From Companilactobacillus ginsenosidimutans (GTDB lineage: Bacteria; Bacillota; Bacilli; Lactobacillales; Lactobacillaceae): 64,000 nucleotides of DNA. Location of the stretch: positions 2,480,001 through 2,544,000 of the forward strand of contig NZ_CP012034.1 of the NCBI RefSeq assembly GCF_001050475.1. Reading direction: 5' to 3'. Positions within the stretch are counted from its first letter, which is position 1. Each line of letters begins with the position of its first letter. The position numbers were made by a program, and so were the translations under genes. Shown piece by piece: positions 11,649 to 21,690 of this stretch. The notes under the pieces are model-generated. The model searched no databases. It saw nothing but the letters and a program-made list of their open reading frames with translations, and had not been told where the DNA came from.

Positions 11649-12185
11649 ATGGCGAATAAAAAACTATTGGCCCGTGGCCAACTTATCGTTACGCTGGAAG
11701 ATGAACTCTCAATTAAAATATTAGACAAATATACTGTGACCCATTTAATTAAGGCATCTGGGTATAGTCGTAGCACGGTTTATAACCATTTTGAATATAT
11801 TGATGAACTATATCAGTGCTACTTTGAAGAAGTCGTAATCCCAAGAATTATCGTTGATTGCCAGTCATACGATGATATTGTTATTGCTTCAATAGATTTT
11901 ATTTTACTTAATCGAGTTTTGTGTTTAAATCTATACCATTTAAATGAATTCATGCATCGTGAAAATTATTTAATCAATATGTTTGCCGATGCATTCAATA
12001 ATCATGAAATTCCGTTAAACAAATTAGATGAAAATCAACGCCACCTAATGAGTGGAGTTACCTTCGTATTACGAACTTGGTTTGAGTCAAAGTTCCGTGC
12101 CAATCGTGATGAAGTAATTACGCAACTTCATGAACAAGGCAAAGTTATCAAGCAATACAAGAAAGCTTTATATACAGAAATCTAA
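11649..12185 (+). CDS. TetR/AcrR-family transcriptional regulator
   Basis: A 178-residue protein with an N-terminal helix-turn-helix around residues 25-65: THLIKASGYSRSTVYNHF fits the TetR recognition helix, though with few of the most common consensus residues. The remaining sequence is a helical, poorly conserved ligand domain. No strong ribosome site is seen before ATG 11649. No transporter lies immediately next to it, so its target and inducer are unknown. Confidence 0.7.
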   Translation: MANKKLLARGQLIVTLEDELSIKILDKYTVTHLIKASGYSRSTVYNHFEYIDELYQCYFEEVVIPRIIVDCQSYDDIVIASIDFILLNRVLCLNLYHLNEFMHRENYLINMFADAFNNHEIPLNKLDENQRHLMSGVTFVLRTWFESKFRANRDEVITQLHEQGKVIKQYKKALYTEI

Positions 12186-12346
12186 AACTGTCCAATTTTT
12201 GAACATAAATGATTTTTTGTCAATTATATACAATTCGATTATCAATTATTCTATTGAAGTGAGATAAGGCAGGGATGTCTCACCAAAAAAATAGGACGGT
12301 GTATATTTTCTGACCTTGTCGAGGAAATAAATAGGATTGCTAAATA

Positions 12347-12375
12347 AGCCAGATATGTGTCAATATCTGGCTTTT
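12347..12375 (+). terminator. Perfect hairpin, possible terminator
   Basis: A 10-bp perfect stem AGCCAGATAT/ATATCTGGCT with a 6-base loop and a short T run (four T). It lies between the TetR gene and the acetyltransferase and probably ends transcription of the former. Confidence 0.65.
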
Positions 12376-12435
12376 AGTACGCATTCATTTTGTAAATACA
12401 ATGATTTAATGTATCATGATATACGAGGTGAAATA

Positions 12436-13023
12436 ATGTTTAGAAATGCTAAAGAGGACGACGCCGAACAGATACTGCCTACTCTTTTCCAAATATTCGA
12501 TGAAATGGAATTGGATGTTTTTAAAGAAGTAGGTAACGATGAGATGGCTAAAGTCATCAAAGAAGGCTTTTCACTTCCTGAATATCGTTACGGATTGGAT
12601 CACATTCTTGTTAATGAGATTCACGATAAGATTGCTGCTATTGCAATTAGTTATTCTGAGGAAGAAGAAGACGAAATTGATGTGCCTCTACTAAAAATTA
12701 TGAGAAAACATGGTATCAAACAGGATTCGTTGTTTCCGGACAAAGAAGCTTGGCCGGGAGAATGGTACTTAGATTCATTCGCCGTTGCACCGGAATTTCA
12801 AAATCAGGGGATTGGAACTCGTGCTTTGAAGGGTTTCATCGATTTGATCAGAAATAGTGGGGAAAAGGTTCTGAGTTTAAATGTCGATGTCGACAATGCT
12901 CCTGCTAAACATGTTTACGATAAGGTTGGTTTTCAAAAGGTTGGTCAATTGTATATTGGCAGTCATTTGTATGATCATATGCAATTTGATTTAACTAGAG
13001 AAGCAGCTAACCAAGCTATATAA
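12436..13023 (+). CDS. GNAT-family N-acetyltransferase
   Basis: Predicted to transfer acetyl from acetyl-CoA to an unknown amine. The 195-residue protein has the acetyl-CoA motif A as VAPEFQNQGIGTRALKGF (about residues 117-134) followed by NVDVDNAPAKHVYDKVGFQKVG. ATG 12436 has GAGGTG 6-12 bases upstream. An in-frame upstream start at 12337 would read through the preceding hairpin and lacks a ribosome site. Confidence 0.85.
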   Translation: MFRNAKEDDAEQILPTLFQIFDEMELDVFKEVGNDEMAKVIKEGFSLPEYRYGLDHILVNEIHDKIAAIAISYSEEEEDEIDVPLLKIMRKHGIKQDSLFPDKEAWPGEWYLDSFAVAPEFQNQGIGTRALKGFIDLIRNSGEKVLSLNVDVDNAPAKHVYDKVGFQKVGQLYIGSHLYDHMQFDLTREAANQAI

Positions 13024-13028
13024 TTCAA

Positions 13029-13063
13029 AAATGGAGATGTCCTTAGCGGATATCTCCATTTAT
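13029..13063. terminator. Bidirectional terminator between convergent genes
   Basis: A 14-bp stem (13029-13042 with 13048-13061, one G-T pair) around a 5-base TTAGC loop. A/T-rich arms provide T runs in both directions. The right arm overlaps the stop codon of the minus-strand gene. Confidence 0.85.
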
Positions 13064-13599
13064 TTATTCTTAAAATTCAAATATGACAATCCTCGATGGC
13101 CATGTAAGCCTGATAATGAGTCATCTAAGGGTTTTCCAGGTAACTTTATATACTTGTTAAGGAAGATAGCAATGAGCGTTCCACATTCCAAATCATCGAT
13201 GTTATTGATGATTAACTGAATACCTGGCTGTCCCAGACTTAATATCATCGGACAAACTTCCATAACGATTTCGTGTTTGCTTTTTACGTGATAATTGGAC
13301 ATGGGGATGTTTCCCATAATATTCCAATTAAGGATGCCGATATGGACGTATTTCACTTCGACCATCGGAATTGTATTAATGGTTGCGACTTCTTGACCAT
13401 TAACTTCAATCGAAAATATTTTTAAAAAGCTATTTTTTAATTTAATTTCGGCAACTTTTTCATTCAATCTATTAAACAGTTGGATCAAGAAAGGATTTTC
13501 CTTGTCACGGCTGGCGATAAAAACAGTTTCCTTGTTCTTATCAGAAATGACCATGACGTTCCCAGATAACAGATCCGCTGTCCGAATATATAAATTCAT
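13060..13599 (-). CDS. LURP-one-related/YxjI-like protein, function unknown
   Basis: A 179-residue protein that I recognise only loosely as a tubby-like beta-barrel protein of the YxjI/LURP-one-related group: alternating short strands, MNLYIRTADLLSGNVMVISD at the N-terminus, and phrases such as SNYHVKSKHEIVMEVCP. No catalytic motif is visible. Its start overlaps the end of the HAD hydrolase gene by 4 bases, so the two are co-translated. Function cannot be inferred beyond that association. Confidence 0.6.
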   Translation of the reverse strand: MNLYIRTADLLSGNVMVISDKNKETVFIASRDKENPFLIQLFNRLNEKVAEIKLKNSFLKIFSIEVNGQEVATINTIPMVEVKYVHIGILNWNIMGNIPMSNYHVKSKHEIVMEVCPMILSLGQPGIQLIINNIDDLECGTLIAIFLNKYIKLPGKPLDDSLSGLHGHRGLSYLNFKNK

Positions 13600-14480
13600 T
13601 GACGATTACCCACGGCTTTATTATTTTTAATTACTTTATTAATAATCTTGGCAACACCATCGTTAACATTTGAATCAGTCTGCTCATCAGCAACTTCAGC
13701 AATCTTTGGAACGGCGTTTTTCATCGCCACACCAATACCGGCTGCTTTGATCATAGATAGGTCATTCAAATTATCACCGATAGCCATAACTTCCTCTGGC
13801 TTAACACCTTTTTGTTTGGCGTATTCCATGAGGGCGATACCTTTTTGAGCATTAATACTATTAATTTCAATATTATTTGGTGAAGATGATGTAATAACTA
13901 TATCATCTATCGACTTCAAATCCTCACGCAAAGGTTTGAAAACTTCTTGTTGGCGCTTGTCGAAAGCTAACAACTTCATAACTTTTGTATCAGGATTATT
14001 CAATATTTCGTCATAATTGTCAACGTAAATAGTTTTGGCATGTTTCAAAATTTCTTTAGTGTCAGCGAGTGCCTTATCGTATGTGGTTGTCGGATTTAAG
14101 ATGTTCAACAACTCGGCGATACTAGTAGTTCTTTTTGCCAGACTATTGGAAAAAACACCCTTATCAGTGATAAGCTCGAAATATAAATTGTTTTCTCGCA
14201 AGTAGTCGGTTATTTGTTTAACACTTTTTGTTGAAATGGGGTTACTGGAAACTAATTGTTCATCTTTGTTATAAACTTCGGCACCGTTTAATGTGATGTA
14301 ACCAGGATGAAATTTATTCATCAGGAAGGGCTTGGCCTCATCAAGTTGTCTTCCAGATGCAATCAAAAAATCAATCCCATTAGCCGTGGCATTATTTATT
14401 GTATCTATATTATTTTGCGAAATCATCATTTCGTCATTTAATAAGGTCCCATCCATGTCGGATGCGATGATTTTAATCAT
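13596..14480 (-). CDS. Cof-type HAD-superfamily hydrolase
   Basis: A predicted sugar-phosphate or flavin phosphatase of 294 residues. HAD motif I, SDMDGTLL, has the nucleophile at D8 and the acid/base at D10. A threonine/serine motif II (IASGRQ) and motif IV (AIGDNLNDLSMI) follow, with a C2-type cap between. The ribosome site GGAGG precedes the ATG. It is first in a two-gene minus-strand operon with the LURP-like gene. The substrate is unknown, as is usual for this family. Confidence 0.9.
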   Translation of the reverse strand: MIKIIASDMDGTLLNDEMMISQNNIDTINNATANGIDFLIASGRQLDEAKPFLMNKFHPGYITLNGAEVYNKDEQLVSSNPISTKSVKQITDYLRENNLYFELITDKGVFSNSLAKRTTSIAELLNILNPTTTYDKALADTKEILKHAKTIYVDNYDEILNNPDTKVMKLLAFDKRQQEVFKPLREDLKSIDDIVITSSSPNNIEINSINAQKGIALMEYAKQKGVKPEEVMAIGDNLNDLSMIKAAGIGVAMKNAVPKIAEVADEQTDSNVNDGVAKIINKVIKNNKAVGNRQ

Positions 14481-14565
14481 AGGGCAAACCTCCGTACTAT
14501 TAACTTATAATTGCATGTTAACATATTTTTTATAAAAAAAATTAAATTAGTTAGGTGTGTTTTAT

Positions 14566-15258
14566 ATGAAAACTTTAATTGAAAATGATTGGCAACAAGT
14601 CTTATCTGACCAGTTTGACCAAGAATACTACCTTAAACTTCATGAATTCTTAAAAGAAGAATATGAAACCCAAACTATTTATCCTAATATGTACGAAATT
14701 TTCCAAGCATTTCAATGGACCTCTTATTCTGATACTAAGGTAGTTATTTTGGGACAAGATCCTTATCACGAACCCAACCAGGCAATTGGATGTAGTTTTG
14801 CAGTCAGCCCAGGTGTGAAGTTGCCACCATCACTTCGAAATATCTATAAAGAATTACAAAGTGATGTGGGATGTACACCGGTCAATCACGGTTATTTGAA
14901 AGCTTGGGCTGATCAAGGTGTCTTGTTGCTCAACTCGGTTTTAACGGTTAGAAGGGGTCAAGCATATTCTCATCGTGGGAAAGGTTGGGAACAATTGACT
15001 GATTATGCAATTTCAGCTTTATCAAAAAAAGGTGGAGTCGTATTCATTCTTTGGGGTAACGCTGCCAAGTCGAAAAGTTCTCTAATTGATACGTCCAAGA
15101 ACACAATTATTAGTTCTGTACATCCAAGTCCATTATCTGCATATCATGGTTTTTTCGGATCAAAACCATTTTCTCAAACAAATAAAGCGCTTTTACGATA
15201 CAATGAAAGGGTAATCAATTGGCAATTACCAACGGTTGTCGATGAAATGGAGGAATGA
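14566..15258 (+). CDS. ung: Uracil-DNA glycosylase
   Basis: Removes uracil from DNA in base-excision repair. The 230-residue protein has the water-activating GQDPYH motif (D65), [12 protein letters not shown], and the DNA-intercalation loop [17 protein letters not shown] 14566 was preferred to the in-frame GTG 14557 because AGGTG lies 8 bases before it. The ribosome site of pta lies in its last codons. Confidence 0.97.
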   Translation: MKTLIENDWQQVLSDQFDQEYYLKLHEFLKEEYETQTIYPNMYEIFQAFQWTSYSDTKVVILGQDPYHEPNQAIGCSFAVSPGVKLPPSLRNIYKELQSDVGCTPVNHGYLKAWADQGVLLLNSVLTVRRGQAYSHRGKGWEQLTDYAISALSKKGGVVFILWGNAAKSKSSLIDTSKNTIISSVHPSPLSAYHGFFGSKPFSQTNKALLRYNERVINWQLPTVVDEMEE

Positions 15259-15260
15259 TA

Positions 15261-16229
15261 ATGGATTTATTTGATAGTTTGAAACAAAAGATTGATGGGA
15301 AGAACTTAACAGTTGTTTTCCCAGAAGGTGACGAGCCTAGAATATTAGAGGCTGCTAGTAAATTAAACAGTGAAAACATTCTTAAACCAATTTTGCTTGG
15401 TGATGAAACAGAAATTAAAAATGTTGCTGCTGATAATTCATTAGATTTAGCTGACATTCAAATCATCAATCCTAAAACATATTCTGAATTTGAAGACATG
15501 GTTAATGCCTTTGTTGAACGTCGTAAGGGTAAGAATACTAAAGAACAAGCTGAAAAAATGCTTGAAGATAACAATTACTTTGGAACAATGCTAGTATATC
15601 TTGATAAGGCAGACGGAATGGTTTCTGGATCAGTTCACTCAACTGGTGATACTGTTCGTCCTGCATTGCAAATTGTTAAAACTGCACCAGGTAATTCAAG
15701 AATTAGTGGTGCTTTCGTTTTGCAAAAGGGTGACGAGAGATACTTGTTCTCAGATTGTGCCATCAACATTAATCCTAACGCTCAAGAATTAGGTGAAATT
15801 GCAGTTCAAGCTGCTAAATCAGCTAAGTTATTCGACATCGATCCTAAGGTTGCTATGTTAAGTTTCTCAACTAAAGGTAGTGCCAAGAGTGATGAAGTAA
15901 CTAAAGTTGCTGAAGCTACTAAGGTTGCGCAAGAATTAGCACCAGAAATTCCTATTGATGGTGAACTCCAATTTGATGCCGCCTTCGTTCCATCAGTTGG
16001 TAAGCAAAAAGCACCTGGTTCAAAAGTTGCCGGAAATGCTAATGTGTTCGTATTCCCAGAACTTGAAGCCGGAAATATTGGTTACAAGATTGCTCAAAGA
16101 TTTGGTGGCTTTGATGCCGTTGGTCCTATTCTATTAGGTCTCGACAAGCCAATCTCTGATCTTTCACGTGGATGCAATGCTGATGATGTTTACAAGTTGT
16201 CAATCTTAACAGCTGCCCTAGCACTTTAA
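15261..16229 (+). CDS. pta: Phosphate acetyltransferase
   Basis: Interconverts acetyl-CoA and acetyl phosphate; with AckA it makes acetate and ATP. The protein has 322 residues, the length of single-domain Gram-positive Pta. Recognisable segments are VVFPEGDEPRILEAA, the MVSGSVHSTGDTVRPALQ substrate loop and the C-terminal GPILLGLDKPISDLSRG. ATG 15261 is 7 bases after GGAGG; ATG 15255 is too close to that site. The order ung-pta-tsaE is common in lactobacilli. ackA is about 20 kb away at 35740. Confidence 0.96.
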   Translation: MDLFDSLKQKIDGKNLTVVFPEGDEPRILEAASKLNSENILKPILLGDETEIKNVAADNSLDLADIQIINPKTYSEFEDMVNAFVERRKGKNTKEQAEKMLEDNNYFGTMLVYLDKADGMVSGSVHSTGDTVRPALQIVKTAPGNSRISGAFVLQKGDERYLFSDCAININPNAQELGEIAVQAAKSAKLFDIDPKVAMLSFSTKGSAKSDEVTKVAEATKVAQELAPEIPIDGELQFDAAFVPSVGKQKAPGSKVAGNANVFVFPELEAGNIGYKIAQRFGGFDAVGPILLGLDKPISDLSRGCNADDVYKLSILTAALAL

Positions 16230-16250
16230 TTTTATTTTTTGAGGGAGACT

Positions 16251-16712
16251 ATGCAAGAATATAATTTACAAACTCATTCATATCAAGAGACTGAAGAATT
16301 CGGTAAGAAGTTTGCTAGTTTAGTCCAGGCGGGGGATGTCATTTTATTGAATGGCGACCTTGGCGTTGGTAAAACTACTTTTACCCGTGGATTGGCTAGA
16401 GGTTTAGGCATTGCCAAGAATGTTAAGAGTCCAACTTTTACACTCATTCGCGAGTATCAAGATGGCAACTTGCCACTTTATCACATGGATGCATATCGTT
16501 TGGAAAATAATCCTGATGAAGATTTAGGATTTGACGAATATTTTCATGGTAACGGTGTGACTGTTGTCGAATGGCCACAGTTTATTAAAGATGAAGTACC
16601 TGACGACCATATCTCAGTTAACGTCAAACGTGACGGTGAAGATGATCGTAAAATCACTGTGAAATTACATGGTGACAAGTACGAAAGTAGAAACTTCGGA
16701 GAAATTTTATGA
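16251..16712 (+). CDS. tsaE: tRNA threonylcarbamoyladenosine biosynthesis ATPase TsaE
   Basis: A P-loop ATPase that works with TsaB/TsaD in making t6A37 of tRNA. The 153-residue protein has Walker A GDLGVGKTT (K41), a SPTFTLIREY segment and the VVEWPQ segment typical of TsaE. ATG 16251 follows GAGGGAG; an upstream in-frame TTG was rejected. It overlaps the next acetyltransferase by 4 bases. tsaB and tsaD are not in this window. Confidence 0.95.
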   Translation: MQEYNLQTHSYQETEEFGKKFASLVQAGDVILLNGDLGVGKTTFTRGLARGLGIAKNVKSPTFTLIREYQDGNLPLYHMDAYRLENNPDEDLGFDEYFHGNGVTVVEWPQFIKDEVPDDHISVNVKRDGEDDRKITVKLHGDKYESRNFGEIL

Positions 16713-17173
16713 GCGAAGAATTAATTATTCGGGAGGCTATTCCCGATGATGCCCAAAAGTTAATCGACTTTTTAAATAAAGTTAGTACCGAAAGTTCATT
16801 TATTGAGCATGATGTTACTGATAATGTCACGGAAGATGATGAACGACTATCCTTGGATGAAATTTATAATTCAGCTCATGATGAATTGATGTTGGCAATT
16901 CTGGGGGATGAAATCATTGGCTTTTCTAGATTAGAACAGCTTGATGAATTTGAATCCGAATTCGGAATTGTCGTTGAAAAAGATTTTTGGAATAATGGTG
17001 TCGGTTCTTATTTGACTGAAGATATTCTGGCTTATGCCAAAGAAAGTCCTATCAAAAAAGTTTCACTTGAAGTGTACAAAAATAACCCAGCCGCAATCCA
17101 TTTGTATGAAGCACATGGATTTGCAACTAGGTCAGAAAAACATAAAACTATAATAATGGAAAAGATGGTTTAG
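16709..17173 (+). CDS. GNAT-family N-acetyltransferase
   Basis: A 154-residue predicted acetyltransferase with the acetyl-CoA loop VEKDFWNNGVGSYLTEDIL and the C-terminal LEVYKNNPAAIHLYEAHGF. The ATGA overlap with tsaE indicates translational coupling. Such genes beside tsaE are often annotated RimI-like, but this sequence lacks close RimI features, so the substrate is left open. Its stop overlaps the stop of the convergent exonuclease gene by 4 bases, leaving no room for a separate terminator. Confidence 0.85.
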   Translation: MSEELIIREAIPDDAQKLIDFLNKVSTESSFIEHDVTDNVTEDDERLSLDEIYNSAHDELMLAILGDEIIGFSRLEQLDEFESEFGIVVEKDFWNNGVGSYLTEDILAYAKESPIKKVSLEVYKNNPAAIHLYEAHGFATRSEKHKTIIMEKMV

Positions 17174-17706
17174 CTAGTTAGCTTAACCATCTTTTTTAAT
17201 TGGTCGGCGCCAAATTGTTGTTCGGTTTTAATCAAAATTTCGGCACAGGCAATGGAATCTGCTAGTGCGTTGTGATGATGATTTAATTCAATATTGAGTC
17301 CTTGAGAAACGGTGTCCAATTTGTGATTTGGTAATTGTGGATAAAATTTACGACTAGTTCTAACGGTATCAATTGTTAAAAACTTTGGTGGATAAATTCC
17401 GTAATTACTTAATGTACCTTTCAAAACACTGTTATCAAAACTAGCATTGTGAGCAGCAACTAAATGAGAGCTGTCATACAAGGTCTCAATGTGTGGCCAA
17501 ACTTGATCAAATGTTGGTGCATCAGCAACATCACTTGGTCGAATATGGTGAATTTGAATATTTCGTGGGCTAAAGTTTTCCTGTGGATTGATGAGTGTAT
17601 AAAAGCTTTCCACAATTTTACTTTCGCGAACGAGCACAAGTGCAAGGGAACAAGCACTTGTTCGATGACCATTGGCGGTCTCGAAATCCATAGCAACAAA
17701 ATTCAT
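17170..17706 (-). CDS. DnaQ-like (DEDDh) 3'-5' exonuclease
   Basis: A 178-residue exonuclease-fold protein. Exo I is AMDFETANG (D7, E9), Exo II lies around AAHNASFDNSVL, and Exo III is HNALADSIACAEI with the DEDDh histidine. It resembles the epsilon-subunit-like single-domain exonucleases, not a full PolC. It follows exoA on the minus strand after only 3 bases, suggesting a two-gene DNA repair operon. Confidence 0.9.
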   Translation of the reverse strand: MNFVAMDFETANGHRTSACSLALVLVRESKIVESFYTLINPQENFSPRNIQIHHIRPSDVADAPTFDQVWPHIETLYDSSHLVAAHNASFDNSVLKGTLSNYGIYPPKFLTIDTVRTSRKFYPQLPNHKLDTVSQGLNIELNHHHNALADSIACAEILIKTEQQFGADQLKKMVKLTS

Positions 17707-17709
17707 TGA

Positions 17710-18471
17710 TTATTTCTCCTTAATATCTAAATCTAATTCAACTGGACAGTGGTCAGAGCCATAAACGTCGTTTAAGATGTCAGCATTTTGAATCATATCT
17801 TTTCCATTATTAGAAACAACGAAGTAGTCAATTCTCCAACCAGCATTATTTTGACGAGCATTGAAACGATAACTCCACCAAGAATATTTAACTTCATCAG
17901 GGTGCATATAACGGAAGCTATCGGTAAATCCAGAATCTAGCAATTCACTGAATTTTGCTCTTTCTTGGTCGGAAAATCCAGGATTTTGATGGTTAGTCTT
18001 ATCATTTTTAATATCAATTTCATTGTGCGCAACATTTAGATCACCGCACAAAACAACTGGTTTGTCCTTGGAAAGTTTTTGCATGTGAGCCCAAAGAACA
18101 TCGTCATAACCCATTCGGAAATCGATTCTCTTCAATTTTTGTTGTGAATTAGGTGTGTAACTAGTAATCATATAGAAATCGGGATATTCTAAAGTTATTG
18201 TCCGACCCTCGTGGTTGAAGTCTTCATCTTCAAGACCATAGGTAACATTTAGTGGTTCAGTTTTGGTGAAAATTGCTGTACCAGAATAACCTTTTTTTTC
18301 AGCATAATTGAAGTATTGGTGGTACCCAGGTAGTTCCAAATCAATTTGGCCTTCTTGTAGTTTTGTTTCTTGAATACAAAAAATATCAGCATCCAATTGA
18401 TCAAAGATATTTTTAAAATCATGTTTTACAACGGCACGAAGTCCGTTCACGTTCCAAGATATAAGTTTCAT
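17710..18471 (-). CDS. exoA: Exodeoxyribonuclease III (AP endonuclease)
   Basis: Cleaves DNA at abasic sites and has 3'-5' exonuclease and phosphatase activity; it acts after glycosylases such as Ung. The 253-residue protein starts [13 protein letters not shown], has IQETKL (metal-binding glutamate), [11 protein letters not shown] (catalytic aspartate/asparagine) and the C-terminal [13 protein letters not shown]. The ribosome site GGAGG lies upstream of its ATG. It diverges from murB across about 110 bp. Confidence 0.95.
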   Translation of the reverse strand: MKLISWNVNGLRAVVKHDFKNIFDQLDADIFCIQETKLQEGQIDLELPGYHQYFNYAEKKGYSGTAIFTKTEPLNVTYGLEDEDFNHEGRTITLEYPDFYMITSYTPNSQQKLKRIDFRMGYDDVLWAHMQKLSKDKPVVLCGDLNVAHNEIDIKNDKTNHQNPGFSDQERAKFSELLDSGFTDSFRYMHPDEVKYSWWSYRFNARQNNAGWRIDYFVVSNNGKDMIQNADILNDVYGSDHCPVELDLDIKEK

Positions 18472-18585
18472 AACAAATCCTCCAAGGATAATAATAACAT
18501 GTTCCGTGTGCTCGATTATTCGTTAACTCTTACACTATATGATAAAATTATAGTTAGTCTATGTACACTAAGGATGATAAAAAAA

Positions 18586-19506
18586 TTGAAATTTCCAATT
18601 AATGATTTACCCAATATTGAATTTAAAACAGATGAACCTTTAAGTAAATATACATTCACAAAAACTGGCGGTAACGCCGATGTTCTAGCTTTCCCAAAAA
18701 CTCGTGAAGAGCTAGTTGAAATTGTTAACACGGCGCGACAAAATGACGTCAAAATTACAGTTATCGGAAATGCTAGCAACCTAATTATTAAAGATGGTGG
18801 CATTAGAGGAATTGTAATTATTCTTCCAAACTTCAATAAGATTGAGGTGCATGATAATTCCGTAACAGCTGAAGCGGGCGCAACAATTGTTGATGCAACT
18901 AAGGCCGCTCAAAAGGCTGGTCTATCCGGTCTAGAGTTTGCTGCGGGAATTCCTGGTAGTGTCGGTGGTGCGGTATTTATGAATGCTGGAGCCTATGGCG
19001 GTGAGATCAGAGATTGTTTCGAATCTACAGAAGTTCTTATGCCAAACGGTGAAATCAAGCAATTTACTTTCGACGAAATGAAGTTCGATTATCGCCACAG
19101 CATTATTCAAACTAATGGTGGGATTGTTATTAGTGCGACATTTGCATTGCACGCTGGCGATAAGGAAAAAATCCAAAACAAAATGGACGAGCTTAACGAG
19201 ATGCGTGCAAGCAAACAACCACTTGAATATCCTTCATGTGGTAGTGTTTTCCAGCGTCCACCACATCATTTCACTGGTCCACTAATTATTAAAGCAGGTT
19301 TGCAAGGTAAGATTATCGGCGGTGCTCAAGTTTCAAAGAAGCACGCTGGATTTATCGTTAATATTAACCATGCGACTGCCACAGACTATATGAATTTGAT
19401 TCATTTGATTCAAAAAACAGTTAAAGAAAAATTTGACGTAGATTTACATACTGAAGTCAGAATTATTGGCGAAGATAGGGTAGGTGAAGTCAGTGCAAAT
19501 AGTTGA
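18586..19506 (+). CDS. murB: UDP-N-acetylenolpyruvoylglucosamine reductase
   Basis: FAD-dependent reduction of UDP-GlcNAc-enolpyruvate to UDP-MurNAc for peptidoglycan. FAD-binding segments [21 protein letters not shown] and [20 protein letters not shown] are clear. [11 protein letters not shown] carries the catalytic serine, and HTEVRIIGE the final glutamate. I chose TTG 18586 (306 residues) because AAGGATG at 18570-18576 lies a workable distance upstream. ATG 18574 (310 residues) is the alternative but sits directly on that site. Confidence 0.93.
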   Translation: MKFPINDLPNIEFKTDEPLSKYTFTKTGGNADVLAFPKTREELVEIVNTARQNDVKITVIGNASNLIIKDGGIRGIVIILPNFNKIEVHDNSVTAEAGATIVDATKAAQKAGLSGLEFAAGIPGSVGGAVFMNAGAYGGEIRDCFESTEVLMPNGEIKQFTFDEMKFDYRHSIIQTNGGIVISATFALHAGDKEKIQNKMDELNEMRASKQPLEYPSCGSVFQRPPHHFTGPLIIKAGLQGKIIGGAQVSKKHAGFIVNINHATATDYMNLIHLIQKTVKEKFDVDLHTEVRIIGEDRVGEVSANS

Positions 19507-21622
19507 AACAATCATTCTGATTATTTCATTATTAATTGTGGCAAACATAATTAGTCACTACTTTGTTTCTATTCCTGCAAGTTTGATTCAGATTGCTGCT
19601 GGTATAATTGCCGCACTGGCAATTAATGTAAAAATTGTGGTCAATACTGAATGGTTCTTGCTAGTATTTATTGCGCCCATTTTGTTCAATGATGGAAACA
19701 GATTCCCGAAAAAAGAACTGTGGAAGTTAAAAGGTCCGATAATGGGGAATGCAATTATCCTAGTTATCGTTTCAACTATTGTTGGTGGTGCAGTTGTTAA
19801 GTGGCTAGTTCCAAGTCTACCTTGGGCTACAGCTTTCACACTTGTCGCTGTCTTATCGCCAACTGATCCAATTGCTGTTCAGTCAATTGCTAAAAAAGCT
19901 AAACTACCGGATAAACTGATGCATCTTATTAGTGGAGAAAGTTTAATTAATGATGCATCAGGACTTATCTGTTTCAAGTATGCTGTCGCTGCAACTGTGA
20001 CAGGTGTCTTCTCTTTGAGAAGTGCCACAATTGATTTTTTCTATATTGCAATCGTCGGTGCTTTAGTTGGTGCCGTAATGATTTGGATATTTAATGGAGT
20101 TCGACTTTATTTGATTAATCAAGGTGTTGATGATTCAATTCTTCATGCTATTATTCAAATTTTAATTCCATTCATTATTTATTATGTGGCGGAAGATATT
20201 TTTGGCGTATCTGGTGTTGTAGCCGTTGTTATTGCCGGAATTATGAATATTTCATCAAGTCGAACAACGGGGGCATTCAGTCCAGAAATTCGATTGGTAA
20301 CTTCAAGAACTTGGGATATGCTCGTGTACCTATTAAATGGATTCGTGTTCGTCCTTCTTGGAATTGAAATACCTTTCGCAATGGCGGAACTAATTCATAA
20401 TCAAAGTATGAATACTTTTAAAGCGGTTGGATTTGCCTTTGTAATCTGGGTAATGTTAGTAGTAATCAGATTTGTTTGGAGTTATTTCTACTCAACTTTC
20501 TTCGAAAGATCTGATCGAGTAAGTTTTAATTTCTTCTCAAGGGCAAGATTCTACTACTGTTTGATGTCTGGTATTTCAGGTGTCAGAGGTGCCGTTACAA
20601 TGGTTGGTGTTCTCTCACTGCCATTTGTAACTAAGACAGGTGCAGCATTCCCAGCCAGAACATTACTTCTATTTATTGCCAGCACTGTAATTATCTTCAG
20701 TTTGCTGGGAGCAACAATTTTAATTCCTTTAATTACCAAAAATACTGCTCCTATCACATATCGTGGTAATTCTATCAATACCGATGATATCGATATTGAT
20801 GATGAGGCTGAAGATACAGAAGTTGTTGATACGACCACTGATTTGGATGCTGATGCAGCAAACAAAATCGTCATCGAAAAAACTATTAATAAGTTACGTG
20901 ATGAGAATTTGGATAACCGAGATCCTGTCTACACCACGGTTATTGCCGAATACGTTTTTAATTTACACAATATTCAGATTCATTCAGATGGTCCAAATCC
21001 TATCAGTAAGACTCGTATCAAAGGCAAGAAAGATGCTGAGTTGTGGGATATTTGTTTCAATTGTGAACTTGAAGCAATTGAGGATTTATTTGAAAAAAAT
21101 GAAATTTCTCAGGATGCATATGATACCGCTGTTAAACGGATTGAGAAGTATAAACGAGGATTGGTAAGACACTCTTATAACCAGTCTGTCGAATTCTTTA
21201 TTTCTTATTTCCGTCGAACAGTTAAAGAGTTAACAAAAATTATTCATATTCCATTTACTAAAAAAGAAGAAGTTGTCGCATACAATCGTGAGGCAATTCA
21301 AATTTCTATTGCCGGTTCAAAACGAGCACTGGAAAAACTTCGTGAACTCGAAAATACTGATGGTGATGGAGTTTATGATAATCTTCTTTACTTATTTGAA
21401 CGTCACTACGAGGAACGTCTTGAACTTCTTCAAGGCAAGCGCCGCAACCGTTCAGAGCAATTTAATATTGAAAGAGTTAATCTTGAGGTGAACGCATTAA
21501 GCTATCAACGGGCATTTGTACAAGATTTATTAGAGCAAGGTAGAATCAGTCGTGCCACTGCAAATACGTTGAGGAAGAACATCAATTATAGCGAAGAAGT
21601 TATTAATTACGACATTCAATAG
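19493..21622 (+). CDS. Monovalent cation:proton antiporter, CPA1/NhaP type
   Basis: A membrane antiporter exchanging Na+ and/or K+ for H+. About 12 hydrophobic segments fill residues 1-415, including the ion-site segments [11 protein letters not shown] and [12 protein letters not shown] hydrophilic C-terminal region of nearly 300 residues follows and contains a highly acidic stretch around residue 430. GTG 19493 with TAGGTGA upstream was preferred; GTG 19484 is also possible. Either way the start overlaps the end of murB. About 709 residues. Confidence 0.88.
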   Translation: MQIVETIILIISLLIVANIISHYFVSIPASLIQIAAGIIAALAINVKIVVNTEWFLLVFIAPILFNDGNRFPKKELWKLKGPIMGNAIILVIVSTIVGGAVVKWLVPSLPWATAFTLVAVLSPTDPIAVQSIAKKAKLPDKLMHLISGESLINDASGLICFKYAVAATVTGVFSLRSATIDFFYIAIVGALVGAVMIWIFNGVRLYLINQGVDDSILHAIIQILIPFIIYYVAEDIFGVSGVVAVVIAGIMNISSSRTTGAFSPEIRLVTSRTWDMLVYLLNGFVFVLLGIEIPFAMAELIHNQSMNTFKAVGFAFVIWVMLVVIRFVWSYFYSTFFERSDRVSFNFFSRARFYYCLMSGISGVRGAVTMVGVLSLPFVTKTGAAFPARTLLLFIASTVIIFSLLGATILIPLITKNTAPITYRGNSINTDDIDIDDEAEDTEVVDTTTDLDADAANKIVIEKTINKLRDENLDNRDPVYTTVIAEYVFNLHNIQIHSDGPNPISKTRIKGKKDAELWDICFNCELEAIEDLFEKNEISQDAYDTAVKRIEKYKRGLVRHSYNQSVEFFISYFRRTVKELTKIIHIPFTKKEEVVAYNREAIQISIAGSKRALEKLRELENTDGDGVYDNLLYLFERHYEERLELLQGKRRNRSEQFNIERVNLEVNALSYQRAFVQDLLEQGRISRATANTLRKNINYSEEVINYDIQ

Positions 21623-21690
21623 GAATTAATAGCCTTTTATAATATTGATTATTTGCTATAATTGATTTCGAGCTAAGAGGGGTAAAAATT

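Noticed and set aside
12270..12300. GTGAGA/TCTCAC hairpin before the acetyltransferase
   Set aside because: Only 6 bp with a 13-base loop and followed by A residues, not T, so it is not a terminator on the plus strand.
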